Shown in pieces: positions 24,650-33,981 of a stretch of 64,000 nt of DNA (the stretch's first letter is position 1; each line of letters begins with the position of its first letter). This DNA comes from Fimbriimonas sp. (GTDB lineage: Bacteria > Armatimonadota > Fimbriimonadia > Fimbriimonadales > Fimbriimonadaceae): the NCBI GenBank assembly GCA_031292555.1, contig JARLGV010000051.1, positions 106,887 to 170,886 on the forward strand. The letters run 5' to 3'. Made by a program: the position numbers and the translations under genes. The notes beneath the pieces were generated by a model. It did not search any database, was not told the DNA's origin, and saw only the letters and a program-made list of their open reading frames with translations.

Positions 24650-25629
24650 TTGGTTTTCTGAAGTCGACGAGAGACCTCGACCGGAACGATCTCATAGACG
24701 CCGGCCTGGATTCGGTATGTTGCGTGAACCTGACGCAACGTGCCTTGTAGCGCACTCTCAAACGACACGTTTCCCGGCAGCGTGACGATCCCGTGCACGT
24801 TAGGATCAAGCTTGTACGAAACGCCAGCCGAGCCGAACAGCTGATCCAAGGCATCGTGGACATCGACCTTGTTGAGCGAACCCGTCTTCACGACGACGAG
24901 GTCCGACTTCCGCACCTTGTACATCGACGTGCCTCGCACGATATAGAGATACGTGCCATCTTGGGTCATTGTCATTGGACGAACCGGCGCTGCCGGAACG
25001 GGCGCCTGAGGACTCGCGATCGAGTCCCTAAATCCGCCATCTTGAAACTTGGGGACGATCTCATAAACGCCCGATTCGATCCGGTACGTAGCGCTGACTT
25101 GGTCCAACAGCAGTCGGAGAATCCGCTCGTAACGAGTGTTGTTTACCGCCAGAGTCACTCGTCCCTGCACTTCCGGCGCCATCGAATAAGGGTGGTTGTA
25201 CTCATTGAACACCTGGCGAAGCGCTTCCCTGACGTCGACTCCATTGAAATCGAAGTGATTCCTCACGCCTTCTTGTGCAAAGAACATCTGACCACGCTCA
25301 GAGTCAGGCTGTCGAGCGACGATTTGATAGACTCCTGCCTCGAATCGATACGTTGCCGCAACTTGCCGCAAGATGTTTTCCAGTGCAACGTGAAGGGACA
25401 CGTTCTTGAGCGACAAGGTAACGGTGCCCTGCACTTCGGGTGAGACCGAATACGATTGATTTCGATCAGTGAAGATCTTCTTCAGGACGTCCCGAACGTC
25501 TGCCTGGTCGAATGCGACGGACTTGATGATCTGGCTTTCAACCTGCCCTCTGGCGGGCGCTTCCGTCCCCACCCAAGCCATTACGATCAGCATCCCGACA
25601 AGAAGAAATTGGGCAAACCTACGCATCAT
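24646..25629 (-). CDS. Secreted protein with three tandem STN/secretin N0-like domains
   Basis: 327 residues from ATG 25629, chosen because GGAGG lies 8 nt upstream. A signal peptide (MMRRFAQFLLVGMLIVMAWVGTEAPARG) is followed by three repeats at about 30-110, 130-205 and 250-320. Each has the STN pattern: VAFDQADVRDVLKKIF with YSVSPEVQGTVTLSLKNV, FNGVDVREALRQVF with YSMAPEVQGRVTLAV, and NKVDVHDALDQLF with YKLDPNVHGIVTLPGNVSFE. Each ends in ATYRxxxGVYxIV. STN domains begin secretins and TonB receptors, but no secretin barrel follows here, so it is probably a periplasmic accessory protein, perhaps of the pilus or secretion machinery. A longer in-frame start 15 codons upstream lacks a ribosome site. 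Confidence 0.8.
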   Translation of the reverse strand: MMRRFAQFLLVGMLIVMAWVGTEAPARGQVESQIIKSVAFDQADVRDVLKKIFTDRNQSYSVSPEVQGTVTLSLKNVSLHVALENILRQVAATYRFEAGVYQIVARQPDSERGQMFFAQEGVRNHFDFNGVDVREALRQVFNEYNHPYSMAPEVQGRVTLAVNNTRYERILRLLLDQVSATYRIESGVYEIVPKFQDGGFRDSIASPQAPVPAAPVRPMTMTQDGTYLYIVRGTSMYKVRKSDLVVVKTGSLNKVDVHDALDQLFGSAGVSYKLDPNVHGIVTLPGNVSFESALQGTLRQVHATYRIQAGVYEIVPVEVSRRLQKTN

Positions 25630-25812
25630 TTTCGAAACCTCCAGCGGCACGATTAGGACGGTCAGGGCAAGCATGAGTTACACGCGCCTTGTCGACTCCC
25701 GCGACATCCTGCAACGATACTGCACAGTCGAATCGTCGCATGCCGGGCAAACGTCCTTACGGTTCGGTTAGGATGTAACGACGTTCCCGGCCCGGTTCGT
25801 CACTCAGACTTC

Positions 25813-27711
25813 ATGGAAAAGCGTTTCTTCACTCGCTGGCGTATCGCCCTGATCGGCGTCTTCGCGCTTTCCGTGCTCCTGTACCTGCCGTCGCTGATGG
25901 GTGGGTCGATTTGGGACGACGACGACCTTATCTCGGGAGCAGCCTTCGGCAAGGCAAATCTACTGACTGCTTGGGTGCATCCGTTTCTCGGTCATTACTT
26001 CCGCCCCCTGACGTCGGTCTCAGTCCTCATCGACTCGTCGTACGCCAACCAAACGCCTTTCTACTACCACCAAACCAATATCCTTCTTCATTCGTTCACT
26101 GCTGTGCTCGTCGCGGTATTGGCGATGCTCGCAACACAGAAGAAACTCGCCGGTGTGTTGGCAGGTTTCTTCTTTGCGGCACAACCTCTGCAGGTGGGCG
26201 CGACGGCTTGGATCGGAGGGCGAACCGACGTCCTATCCACCTTCTTTCTGGCCGGCTTCCTCGTTTCGCTGGTTCGTTACCACCAGACTACAAACCGTCG
26301 GTGGCTGATCGCTTCCGCCATCGTATTCCTGCTCGCCGCACTTAGCAAGGAGCAAGCGGCATTCATGCTCTTTGCGGTCCCGCTCTCCGTTTTTGCCTTC
26401 GGCACGAGGAAGTGGAAAGACGCAGGTCGAATCAGTATTCCGTTCGCGGTCGTTCTCGTGATCTACATCGTTCTTTGGTGTATCGACGCACCTCCGCCGA
26501 CTCGCGTTCACGCAGGACTTCTCTACTCGCTGGGGCTGAGTATGCGTACGGCCGCCCACTATGGCTTGGCCCTATTGACTCCCAACCATCCATCGCTCCT
26601 TACTTTCACGATGGAGAACTACCAGGGTCCGCTCTGGATCGCGATTGGGACGTGCTTGACCATTCTGTACGTGCTGTTTGTAAAGGCGACCTGGAAGAGC
26701 CATCGGCCGCTGGCGTGGTTGGCGCTCTGCGGACTCTTCGTCTATATGCCGATCTCGAACCTCCCCCCGGTGCCGTCGTTCGTTGCCGGCCCTTACCGAT
26801 TTGCTGAAAGCGGGATCGCGGGCGCTTGCCTTCTTGGAATCGGATGCGCTTACGGTCTGACGTCCAAGAAGTACGTGCTGGCCGGGGTCTTCCTTGCAAA
26901 CCTCGCGGTTGGTGCGACGGTAACCAACTGGGGAATCCACCAGTGGATGAAGCCCCTCGACCTGTTCGCAACTATCGCAAAGATCGACCACCACTTTATG
27001 GTCGGAGTTGGAAACTATGGTCATGCACTCGACGGCGAGAACCGATCCAAAGAGGCGATCCACTGGACCGGCGGTCTTCTGGCCTGGCTATTCGGGACCG
27101 ACAAGTGGGCCCAACTCGTGGAAACGAAGGGGGCTGCCGCCGTCACCCCAGAGGTTATGGATCGACTGAGGAGTAACGGAGGAGTACCTGACGTTCGCGC
27201 CCTTGCTTGGCTTATGAGCTGCAACGCCAGTTCCTACTCGGTGATGAAGGACAAGCCGAGTGCCCGGTACGTCATGAAACAGGCGGTCACAATTCAGCCT
27301 AAAGACGCTCGCATTAACTTCCTTTACGGAAAGCTGATGCTGGATGTGGACCGGCGTTTGGCGATATATCACTTCGAGGTCGCGATCAAGACTTCCCCCG
27401 GCTATTCGGCTTGCGCGCAGGCACTTGCCCACGAGAGGGTCAAGGACGGACGCTATGCTGAGGCGGTCAAACTCCTCGATAAGGCCATGAAGGACCTCAA
27501 TTGGAGTTGTCTTGCCTGGCTCGACCTGGCCGACGCCAAGATCGGCGTTCACGATTTTGCCGGCGCCCGAATCGCCCTCGACAAGGCTGCTCACGCCATG
27601 ATGTCCGCCAAGAAGGCGGACATCGACCTACGACTAAAGCGGATCGCCGCACTTGAGCACCCTGCGCAGACTCAACCTGCCGCGCCCAAGAAGTCGGCGA
27701 TCACTCCCTAG
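25813..27711 (+). CDS. TMTC-like membrane glycosyltransferase (GT-C fold) with C-terminal TPRs
   Basis: 632 residues. At least ten hydrophobic segments fill residues 10-390. The first loop has IWDDDDLISGAAF (acidic GT-C motif) and HPFLGHYFRPLTSVSVLIDSS, then TAWIGGRTDVLSTFFLAGFL, which parallels the GRADLLA block of TMTC-type O-mannosyltransferases. The C-terminal third contains TPR-like helices (AVTIQPKDARINFLYGKLML, AIKTSPGYSACAQALAHERV, AEAVKLLDKAMKDL). It probably transfers a lipid-linked sugar to secreted proteins; the substrate is inferred. Its last codons (AITP-stop) lie in a 40-bp palindrome shared with the convergent gene. Confidence 0.75.
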   Translation: MEKRFFTRWRIALIGVFALSVLLYLPSLMGGSIWDDDDLISGAAFGKANLLTAWVHPFLGHYFRPLTSVSVLIDSSYANQTPFYYHQTNILLHSFTAVLVAVLAMLATQKKLAGVLAGFFFAAQPLQVGATAWIGGRTDVLSTFFLAGFLVSLVRYHQTTNRRWLIASAIVFLLAALSKEQAAFMLFAVPLSVFAFGTRKWKDAGRISIPFAVVLVIYIVLWCIDAPPPTRVHAGLLYSLGLSMRTAAHYGLALLTPNHPSLLTFTMENYQGPLWIAIGTCLTILYVLFVKATWKSHRPLAWLALCGLFVYMPISNLPPVPSFVAGPYRFAESGIAGACLLGIGCAYGLTSKKYVLAGVFLANLAVGATVTNWGIHQWMKPLDLFATIAKIDHHFMVGVGNYGHALDGENRSKEAIHWTGGLLAWLFGTDKWAQLVETKGAAAVTPEVMDRLRSNGGVPDVRALAWLMSCNASSYSVMKDKPSARYVMKQAVTIQPKDARINFLYGKLMLDVDRRLAIYHFEVAIKTSPGYSACAQALAHERVKDGRYAEAVKLLDKAMKDLNWSCLAWLDLADAKIGVHDFAGARIALDKAAHAMMSAKKADIDLRLKRIAALEHPAQTQPAAPKKSAITP

Positions 27712-27737
27712 GCCAAACCTGGCCTAGGGAGTGATCG
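27698..27737. terminator. Bidirectional hairpin covering both stop codons
   Basis: A perfect 17-bp inverted repeat (27698-27714 with 27721-27737, 6-nt spacer AAACCT; the outer spacer bases can extend it to 18 bp). It contains the last codons and stop of the convergent genes on both sides. No U-tract follows in either direction, so it may terminate by another route or protect 3' ends. Confidence 0.65.
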
Positions 27738-30700
27738 TCAGGTTCGCCGACTTTGACGTGCCACCGAGAGTCGCCGAGATGGTGGCGACAGCTTGGCTGC
27801 CGACCTTCGTCGTTTGAACGGTGAACGTTGCCGACGTCTTTCCTCCCGCCACCGTCACCGTCGCCGGAACAGAGGCGAAGCCGCTACCGCTCTTCAGCGA
27901 AATCGTCACGCCGCTGGACGGAGCCGCTGTACCCAGCTTGACGGTCCCGGTCGAGGTCTTTCCTCCGGCTACTTTTGTCGGGCTGAGCGTGAGCGACGAG
28001 ATCACCGGCGGTTCGATCGCGAGGGTAGCGCTGAGAGTTGTGCCGTTCAACGTTGCCGATATCGTCGCCGCGGTGTGCGAGGCAACCGACAGGGTCTTGA
28101 CCGTGAATGTCGCGTGGCTGGCTCCAGCCGGGATCGTGACGGTCGAAGGAACGGTCGCGGCCGATTGGTTGCTCGAAAGACCGACCTTGAGTCCGCCCGC
28201 AGGCGACGGGCCAGATATGGTCGCCGTCCCCGTCGACGAGGTCAATCCGACAACGGAAGCCGGATTGAGCGTCACTTGAAGCAACACGGGAGGCTTGATC
28301 GTCAGCGTCGTCGTATCGGTCAGGGCGCCTAGCGTGGCCGAAAGCGTCGCCACGGTTAGGGAAGCGACTGCCACCGTCTTCACGGTGAATGTCGCACTCG
28401 ACTTGCCTGCTGCGATGCTAACCGAAGCAGGAACCGTCGCCTGGGTTTTGTTGCTGGCAAGCTTGACGACAATGCCTCCCTTTGGCGCGGGTCCGCTTAG
28501 CGTAACCGTTCCGGTCGCCGGTGTGCCCCCGGACAAGTCGCTAGGGTTCACGGCGATAGAAGCCACCGTTGGGGAATTGACCGTCAGGGACGCCGTCAGG
28601 TTGGTTCCGTTGTAGCTGGCGCCGATCGTGACGGTCTTGAGCGCGGTTACCGATGTCGTCGCGATCGTAAAGGTAGCACTCGCCTGGCCGGATGGGACCG
28701 TCACCGATTTGGGCACGGATGCCACTGAAGTCGAGTTGCTTGACAGGCTCACAACGACGCCCCCGGACGTTGCCGGTCCGTTCAGAGTGACGGTGCCGGT
28801 TGAATTCAGCCCTCCGGTCACACCTGGTGGGTTCAGACCTAGGCCGATCAGTGCGAGTTGGGCGATACTCAGGGTCGCCGTCTTCGTCGTCGAGCCGAGC
28901 GTGGCGGAGATCGTCGCGGTGATTGGGCTCGTTACCGAATTCGTCGTCACCGTGAAGGTACCCGTCGACGAACCAGCGGCGACCGTTACGTTGGCCGGCG
29001 TGTGCGCTTGCGGGTTGTTGGAGCCAAGAGTTACCGCGACCCCACCGCTGGGAGCCGGGCCACTAAGTGTGACAGTACCGATCGAAGCATTGCCGCCAAC
29101 CACGGTGGTCGGGGAAAGAGACAGGCCGACCAAATCAGGAGGTGTAACGGTTAGCGTCGCACTTTGAGAAGTCGATCCGGTCGTTCCAGTAATCTTCGCT
29201 GTAGTCACGGCTCCGACGGGGAGCGAGTTGATGTTGAACGTTATGCTCGACTGAAGCGCCGGAACGATGATGCTTGACGGGGGAACCGCGCTTGCGCTGT
29301 TCGATGACAGGATCACGGTGACGCCACCGGCAGGAGCGGCCCCGCTCAGAGTAACCGTGCCAGTTGTCGGAGCTCCGCCGACCACTGTATTCGGCGCCAA
29401 CGTGAGGCTTACAATCACCGCCGATTTCACGGTCAGAGTAGCGGTCGCCGACTTTCCTCCCGCGGAGGCGGTGATGGTCGCGCTCGTCGTCGATGAGACT
29501 GATGTCGTGGCAACCGTGAACGAAGCCGAAATCGTGCCGGTTGGGACCGTCACGGTGGAAGGCGGCGTTGCACAATTCTGATTGCTCGAGAGCGTCACCG
29601 TCATGCCCCCCGAGGGTGCCGGCCCACTTAGCGTGACCGTGCCGGTCGAGGAAGCGCCTCCGAGAACGGTGGAGGGCGAGAGCGACAAACTCGTCGGCGT
29701 TGGTGGGGTGATCGTCAGAGTCGCTTTGGCGGACGAGGTGCTCGCGGACGCGGTGATCACGGCGGAAACCGAGGACGACACGGCAAGGGTCGATATGGTG
29801 AAAGTCGCGGTTGTCGCCTGAGCCGGCACCACCACGTTGAAGGGAGGAATCGCCGAACCGCTGCTGGATGACAGGGACACGGTCAATCCGCTTGCCGGAG
29901 CGGGGCCGTTCAATGTCACCGTTCCGGTGGAGGGTGAAGTGCCGGTCACCGAGGTTGGAGACAGACTTAGGCCGGCAACCCCGCTCGGATTGACGGTGAG
30001 CGTCGTCGAAACCAGATTGCCCCCCATCGATGCCCGAATCGTTGAAGAGGTCGGGTTGAAGACCGGCGAAGTCGTGACGACGAACGTCGACGAAGCGGTT
30101 CCCGCCGCGATCGTGACGCTCGATGGAACGGAAACGACGGAATTGGTTGAGGTGAGATTGACGACCTCACCTCCGGTTGGTGCGGGACCAGTCAACGTGA
30201 CGGTACCGGTCGCATTCGTTCCACCCACCACGGCGGAAGGCGAGACTGAGACGCTTGCGAGGGCAGGCGGAACCACCGTGAGCACTGCGGTTGCCGAGGG
30301 AACGCCAACCGAAGCGGTGATCGTCGCATTCTCAGTCGCGTTCACCGGGACTGTTGAAATCGTGAATGTCGCGGTCGTCTGTCCTGCCGGGATCAGTTCC
30401 GACGCGGGGAGTGTCACACCGTTCGTGTCGGACGACAGGGTTACGGTCGTACCGCCGGTTGGAGCGGGGCCATTCAGCGTCACGGTTCCGGTCGACGAAG
30501 TGCCTCCTGTCACGTTGGACGGCGAAAGGTCGACACTGGCGGGGATCGGTGAGGTGATCGAGAGCAGCGCCGTCTGAATGGACCCGCTTGCCGTCGCCGT
30601 AATCGTCGCCGTAGCGTTCTGAACAACTGGAATCGTCGTCACGGTGAAGTTGACAGTGGACGCTCCGGCAGGAACGACGACAGTTGCCGGAACTAGCGCA

Positions 30701-32058
30701 TCAGAATTGTCAGACGCCAAGTTGATCGTGACTCCTCCGGAAGCGGCTGGAACGGCAAGGGTCACTGTACCGATCGAAGGATTTCCGCCTGGAACGCTCT
30801 TTGGGTTCAGGGTGAGTCCAGTCAGGAACGGCGTCCCAAGCGCGTAGAGGTTTTTGTCGGACGAGGCGATGAACACCGTTCCATCCGCACCAAGGGCGGG
30901 AGCGTTCTCTACCAACCCCAACGTCTGATGTTTCCACCTCAGAGTGCCATCTTTGTTAAGGCAATAGATGTAGTTGTCTGAGCACCCAAAGTAGATCGAA
31001 CCATCGGAGGCTACGGCAGAGTCCCAAATAGACTCCGATGTGGAGTATGTCCACTGGAGGACGCCGGTCGGGCTGACCGCATACATCACGTTGTTGATGG
31101 TTCCGATATAGATCGTGCCGTCTGGACCGATTGAAGGGCAGTTTTCCGACTGACTCCCGATTTTGAACGTCCACTTGACATTGCCCGTCGGATCGATCGC
31201 GTACAGATTTCCGTCCAAGCACGGCGCATAGATAGTCCCGTCGGAGCCAACCGCCGGGTCCCAGAACGTGTTTCCGAACTTATTCACGACCCACTTTAGG
31301 CTGCCGTTCGGTTTGATCGCGTATAGGTTGTCTGAGTAATCCGAAATGTAAATGGTCCCGTCGGACGCCAATGCAGGGGATGTATAGATCCTTCCCGTCA
31401 CAGGGAAAATCCAGTTCAGCGAACCGTCCAAGTTCACGGCATACAGGTTGTTGTCCAACGAGCCGAAGTAGATAACGCCGTCTGAACTGATCGCGGGGCT
31501 GGAGTTGATCTGACCCCCGGTCTGGAAGGTCCACAGCAGTCCCCCCGAGGGGCTTAGCGCGTATAGGTTGCCGTCCGATGCGCCGAAGTAAATGGTGCCA
31601 TCGGAACCTAGCGTTGGGCAGGAAGTCGCCTGCACTGGATATTGGCTCGCAAACGAATAGATCCACTTAACTGAGCCATCAGGGTTAATCGCGTAGAAAT
31701 GGGCGACATATGAGCTATCGTCTCCCGAGATGTAGATCGTCCCGTCTGCGCCGATTGCTGCGGATCCCGACCTACCTCCGCCAGGATTGAACGTCCATCG
31801 CAGGAGGCCGTTCGAGCCGCCGCCGATTCCACGGCCGCTGGACTGATTGTTCGCATGGAACCGAGGCCACGGAGCGTTGGGCTGCAGAGAGGCGGGCCTT
31901 CGGACCTGACGCAAGTGGCGCGAAGCCTTTTCAGCGCCGGATTGCCCCGATACGAGCACCGATAGGGCTAATAGGAAGATGATTGGTAACACCCTGCACG
32001 CGGATCGGATCGCTCCGCCGACCGCGAATTGAACGGCTTGAATCGAACTTGTTTTCAT
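27724..32058 (-). CDS. Giant secreted PQQ-propeller protein with eleven Ig-like repeats
   Basis: 1444 residues from the ATG at 32058, which overlaps the stop of the upstream gene (TGATG). After a signal region (VLPIIFLLALSVLVSGQSGA), residues about 55-410 are PQQ-type propeller repeats (GADGTIYISGDDS, IYFGASDGNLYALSPSGGLLWTFQTGG, INSSPAISSDGVIYFGS). Residues about 415-1444 are eleven repeats of about 85-90 residues, each starting LxLSPxxVxGGxxSTGTVTL and then GPAPxGG, and ending ATITASxG. They resemble bacterial Ig-like adhesin or filler domains. It is probably exported and surface-exposed. The open frame continues upstream into the preceding gene, but that part is meaningless sequence. No anchoring motif is seen. 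Confidence 0.85.
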   Translation of the reverse strand: MKTSSIQAVQFAVGGAIRSACRVLPIIFLLALSVLVSGQSGAEKASRHLRQVRRPASLQPNAPWPRFHANNQSSGRGIGGGSNGLLRWTFNPGGGRSGSAAIGADGTIYISGDDSSYVAHFYAINPDGSVKWIYSFASQYPVQATSCPTLGSDGTIYFGASDGNLYALSPSGGLLWTFQTGGQINSSPAISSDGVIYFGSLDNNLYAVNLDGSLNWIFPVTGRIYTSPALASDGTIYISDYSDNLYAIKPNGSLKWVVNKFGNTFWDPAVGSDGTIYAPCLDGNLYAIDPTGNVKWTFKIGSQSENCPSIGPDGTIYIGTINNVMYAVSPTGVLQWTYSTSESIWDSAVASDGSIYFGCSDNYIYCLNKDGTLRWKHQTLGLVENAPALGADGTVFIASSDKNLYALGTPFLTGLTLNPKSVPGGNPSIGTVTLAVPAASGGVTINLASDNSDALVPATVVVPAGASTVNFTVTTIPVVQNATATITATASGSIQTALLSITSPIPASVDLSPSNVTGGTSSTGTVTLNGPAPTGGTTVTLSSDTNGVTLPASELIPAGQTTATFTISTVPVNATENATITASVGVPSATAVLTVVPPALASVSVSPSAVVGGTNATGTVTLTGPAPTGGEVVNLTSTNSVVSVPSSVTIAAGTASSTFVVTTSPVFNPTSSTIRASMGGNLVSTTLTVNPSGVAGLSLSPTSVTGTSPSTGTVTLNGPAPASGLTVSLSSSSGSAIPPFNVVVPAQATTATFTISTLAVSSSVSAVITASASTSSAKATLTITPPTPTSLSLSPSTVLGGASSTGTVTLSGPAPSGGMTVTLSSNQNCATPPSTVTVPTGTISASFTVATTSVSSTTSATITASAGGKSATATLTVKSAVIVSLTLAPNTVVGGAPTTGTVTLSGAAPAGGVTVILSSNSASAVPPSSIIVPALQSSITFNINSLPVGAVTTAKITGTTGSTSQSATLTVTPPDLVGLSLSPTTVVGGNASIGTVTLSGPAPSGGVAVTLGSNNPQAHTPANVTVAAGSSTGTFTVTTNSVTSPITATISATLGSTTKTATLSIAQLALIGLGLNPPGVTGGLNSTGTVTLNGPATSGGVVVSLSSNSTSVASVPKSVTVPSGQASATFTIATTSVTALKTVTIGASYNGTNLTASLTVNSPTVASIAVNPSDLSGGTPATGTVTLSGPAPKGGIVVKLASNKTQATVPASVSIAAGKSSATFTVKTVAVASLTVATLSATLGALTDTTTLTIKPPVLLQVTLNPASVVGLTSSTGTATISGPSPAGGLKVGLSSNQSAATVPSTVTIPAGASHATFTVKTLSVASHTAATISATLNGTTLSATLAIEPPVISSLTLSPTKVAGGKTSTGTVKLGTAAPSSGVTISLKSGSGFASVPATVTVAGGKTSATFTVQTTKVGSQAVATISATLGGTSKSANLTITP
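27727..30800 (-). repeat. Eleven tandem Ig-like domain-coding repeats (~260 bp each)
   Basis: DNA encoding the repeat region of the giant propeller protein. Units are diverged, so recombination has not homogenised them recently. The conserved core encodes STGTVTLxGPAPxGG. Two further units are in the upstream paralogue (32058-32640). Confidence 0.7.
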
Positions 32059-33809
32059 CAACCCACCGTCACCGTGAGAGTCGTAGTGGCTGAAGCACCG
32101 TTCAACGTGGCCGTCAGCGTCACCGTCGCCTGAGTTGAAACCTTCGTGTGAGCGACCGTAAACGTGCCCGATGTGACTCCCGCCGGTATCGCAATGCTGT
32201 TTGGAACAGTTGCGGCTGAAGTGTTCGAACTCGACAGAACTACTGTAACTCCTCCCGTCGGAGCCGGACCTGACAGAGTCACCGTACCGGTAACCGTCGT
32301 GTTGGAACTCCCAACGACCGAATTTGGGCTCACGGTCAGAGTTGCCGGCACCGGCGCCTTCACAGTGAGAGTTGTCGTCTTGGTGATTCCCCCCGAATAT
32401 GCGGTGATCGTCACCGGAGTGTCGGTAGTTACCGGCGTCGTGCTGATTGCAAATTGAGCCGAGGTCGAAGACGACAGCACCGTAACCGGTGTGACAAGGC
32501 TGATCAGCGAACTGCTTGTCCGTAGAGTCACTACATCGCCTCCGCCTGGAGGATTGGTGGAAAGCGTGACGGTGCCCGTCGCACCCAGCCCGCCTGGAAC
32601 AGACGCTGGCGAAACCGAAATGCTCGACAGAGGAACCGTGTTCACCTCGGTGCCAATCGCCTGGAAGTAGCCTGAACCAGTGCCGTAATAAACAACGCCG
32701 TCGAACCCAATCGCTGGCGACGAAGCGACGAACGGCCACCCATTGGCCAGGTACTGAACCGAGCCACCGGGCGAGACCTGGTAGAAGTTTCCATCGTCGG
32801 CGCCGATATAGATCATTCCGTCCGAACCGACCGCCGGCGAGCAACGGACCGCGTCCTGGAAGTGGCCGATCCAAAGCCTGGTTCCGGACGGACTCAGCGC
32901 GTTGATCGAGGCGCCCGCCGGTTGATACACCGCGCCGGCAGTGCCGATAGCCGGAGAGGGGATGATCGGCGCTCCTAGATTCACGGTCCACTTGGAGGTC
33001 CCTGTCGGGCTAAGCGCGTAAAAGTCTCCAATATTCGATTCCGATCCTATATAGATCGTTCCATCGGAGGCGATGGCGGGCGAGGAGGTGATCGGCCCCT
33101 TCACCAAGAATTTCCATTTCACGCTGCCCAATGAGGAGATCGCATAGACGTTCTTATCGCAGGATCCCACGACGACCGAGCCGTCCGACGCGATTGCCGG
33201 CGAGGAGATCACGGGGCCGCCTGTCTTGACCTTCCATTTCAGCGAACCGTTGGGATTGACGGCATAGAGGTTGCTGTCCCACGAACCCACATAGACCGTT
33301 CCGTCCGCCGCGATCGTTGGGGACGACTCCACCTGGTCTCCGGCCGTGAACGCCCAGAGCTTTGTGCCATCCGGCTTGAGGGCGTAAAGGTTATCGTCGT
33401 CGGAGCCGAAGTAGATGTTCCCGGACGTGTCTAGCGCAGGAGAAGACCAAATCGGCCCATTCGTCGCGAAACTCCACTTGACCGTTCCATTGGGATTCAG
33501 CGCTGTGAGCACCCCATTCTCCGTCCCAACATACACCGTTCCGTCGGCAGCGATGCAAGGCGACGAATAGAAGGACTCTGAGCCGAGATTGGCCTGCCAG
33601 CGGTTGAAGCCGTTACAGCCGCCATAGAGGCTCTGACTGGTGCCCTGCAGGTTGTTGCGGAACATCGGCCAAGGCGAAGTCGCCATCAACCCATGCCCGA
33701 TACTGTGGCTTGGGGGAATGGATGGTGGAATCGCTATCTGCGTCGGTATACGCTGGATGCCGTTCAGTGACAATGTCAGTGCGAGAAGTGCGGAGTAAAC
33801 CATGCTCAT
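32058..33809 (-). CDS. Secreted PQQ-propeller protein with two Ig-like repeats
   Basis: 583 residues with an N-terminal hydrophobic segment (MVYSALLALTLSLNG). Residues about 45-385 are propeller repeats, each with SSPAIAxDGTVYVGSxDxxLYAxxPxGSxKW (for example SSPTIAADGTVYVGSWDSNLYAVNPNGSLKW). Two Ig-like repeats follow: LSSISVSPASVPGGLGATGTVTL and LTVSPNSVVGSSNTTVTGTVTL. It is a shorter paralogue of the gene immediately downstream, and the two overlap by one base, so they are co-transcribed. A duplicated surface protein pair is likely. The start may be ATG 33809 or 33803. The divergent sigma-factor gene lies 172 bp away. Confidence 0.85.
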   Translation of the reverse strand: MSMVYSALLALTLSLNGIQRIPTQIAIPPSIPPSHSIGHGLMATSPWPMFRNNLQGTSQSLYGGCNGFNRWQANLGSESFYSSPCIAADGTVYVGTENGVLTALNPNGTVKWSFATNGPIWSSPALDTSGNIYFGSDDDNLYALKPDGTKLWAFTAGDQVESSPTIAADGTVYVGSWDSNLYAVNPNGSLKWKVKTGGPVISSPAIASDGSVVVGSCDKNVYAISSLGSVKWKFLVKGPITSSPAIASDGTIYIGSESNIGDFYALSPTGTSKWTVNLGAPIIPSPAIGTAGAVYQPAGASINALSPSGTRLWIGHFQDAVRCSPAVGSDGMIYIGADDGNFYQVSPGGSVQYLANGWPFVASSPAIGFDGVVYYGTGSGYFQAIGTEVNTVPLSSISVSPASVPGGLGATGTVTLSTNPPGGGDVVTLRTSSSLISLVTPVTVLSSSTSAQFAISTTPVTTDTPVTITAYSGGITKTTTLTVKAPVPATLTVSPNSVVGSSNTTVTGTVTLSGPAPTGGVTVVLSSSNTSAATVPNSIAIPAGVTSGTFTVAHTKVSTQATVTLTATLNGASATTTLTVTVG

Positions 33810-33909
33810 CGAGTACCGGTACGAGGGGTCCCAATCCCTAAACTCACCATATCCTCTGCCGGTTGCGATCTGGCGGCTTTCCCCAGGAGATTTAACATCT
33901 TCGTAGGAT

Positions 33910-33927
33910 TTGGCGGTAAACCGCCAA
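33910..33927. promoter_or_regulatory. 18-bp palindrome in the divergent propeller/sigma intergenic region
   Basis: TTGGCGGT-AA-ACCGCCAA is a perfect 8-bp inverted repeat with a 2-bp centre. It is 55 bp before the sigma-factor start and about 100 bp before the propeller gene start, a suitable place for an operator acting on both. Confidence 0.4.
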
Positions 33928-33981
33928 TGTGCCGATGGATTTAGGGGCCCGTAAACGAAGGCTCATTGCTCGAGGAACAGA

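Noticed and set aside
27793..30577. A series of long plus-strand frames rich in Val, Pro and Thr
   Set aside because: They mirror the Ig-repeat coding region on the opposite strand and repeat with its period. They have no start signals or family features.
32059..32991. An open frame extending the giant propeller/Ig protein by 311 residues upstream
   Set aside because: The added sequence has no propeller or signal character and lies out of phase over the well-supported 583-residue paralogue. The ATG at 32058 gives a normal signal region.
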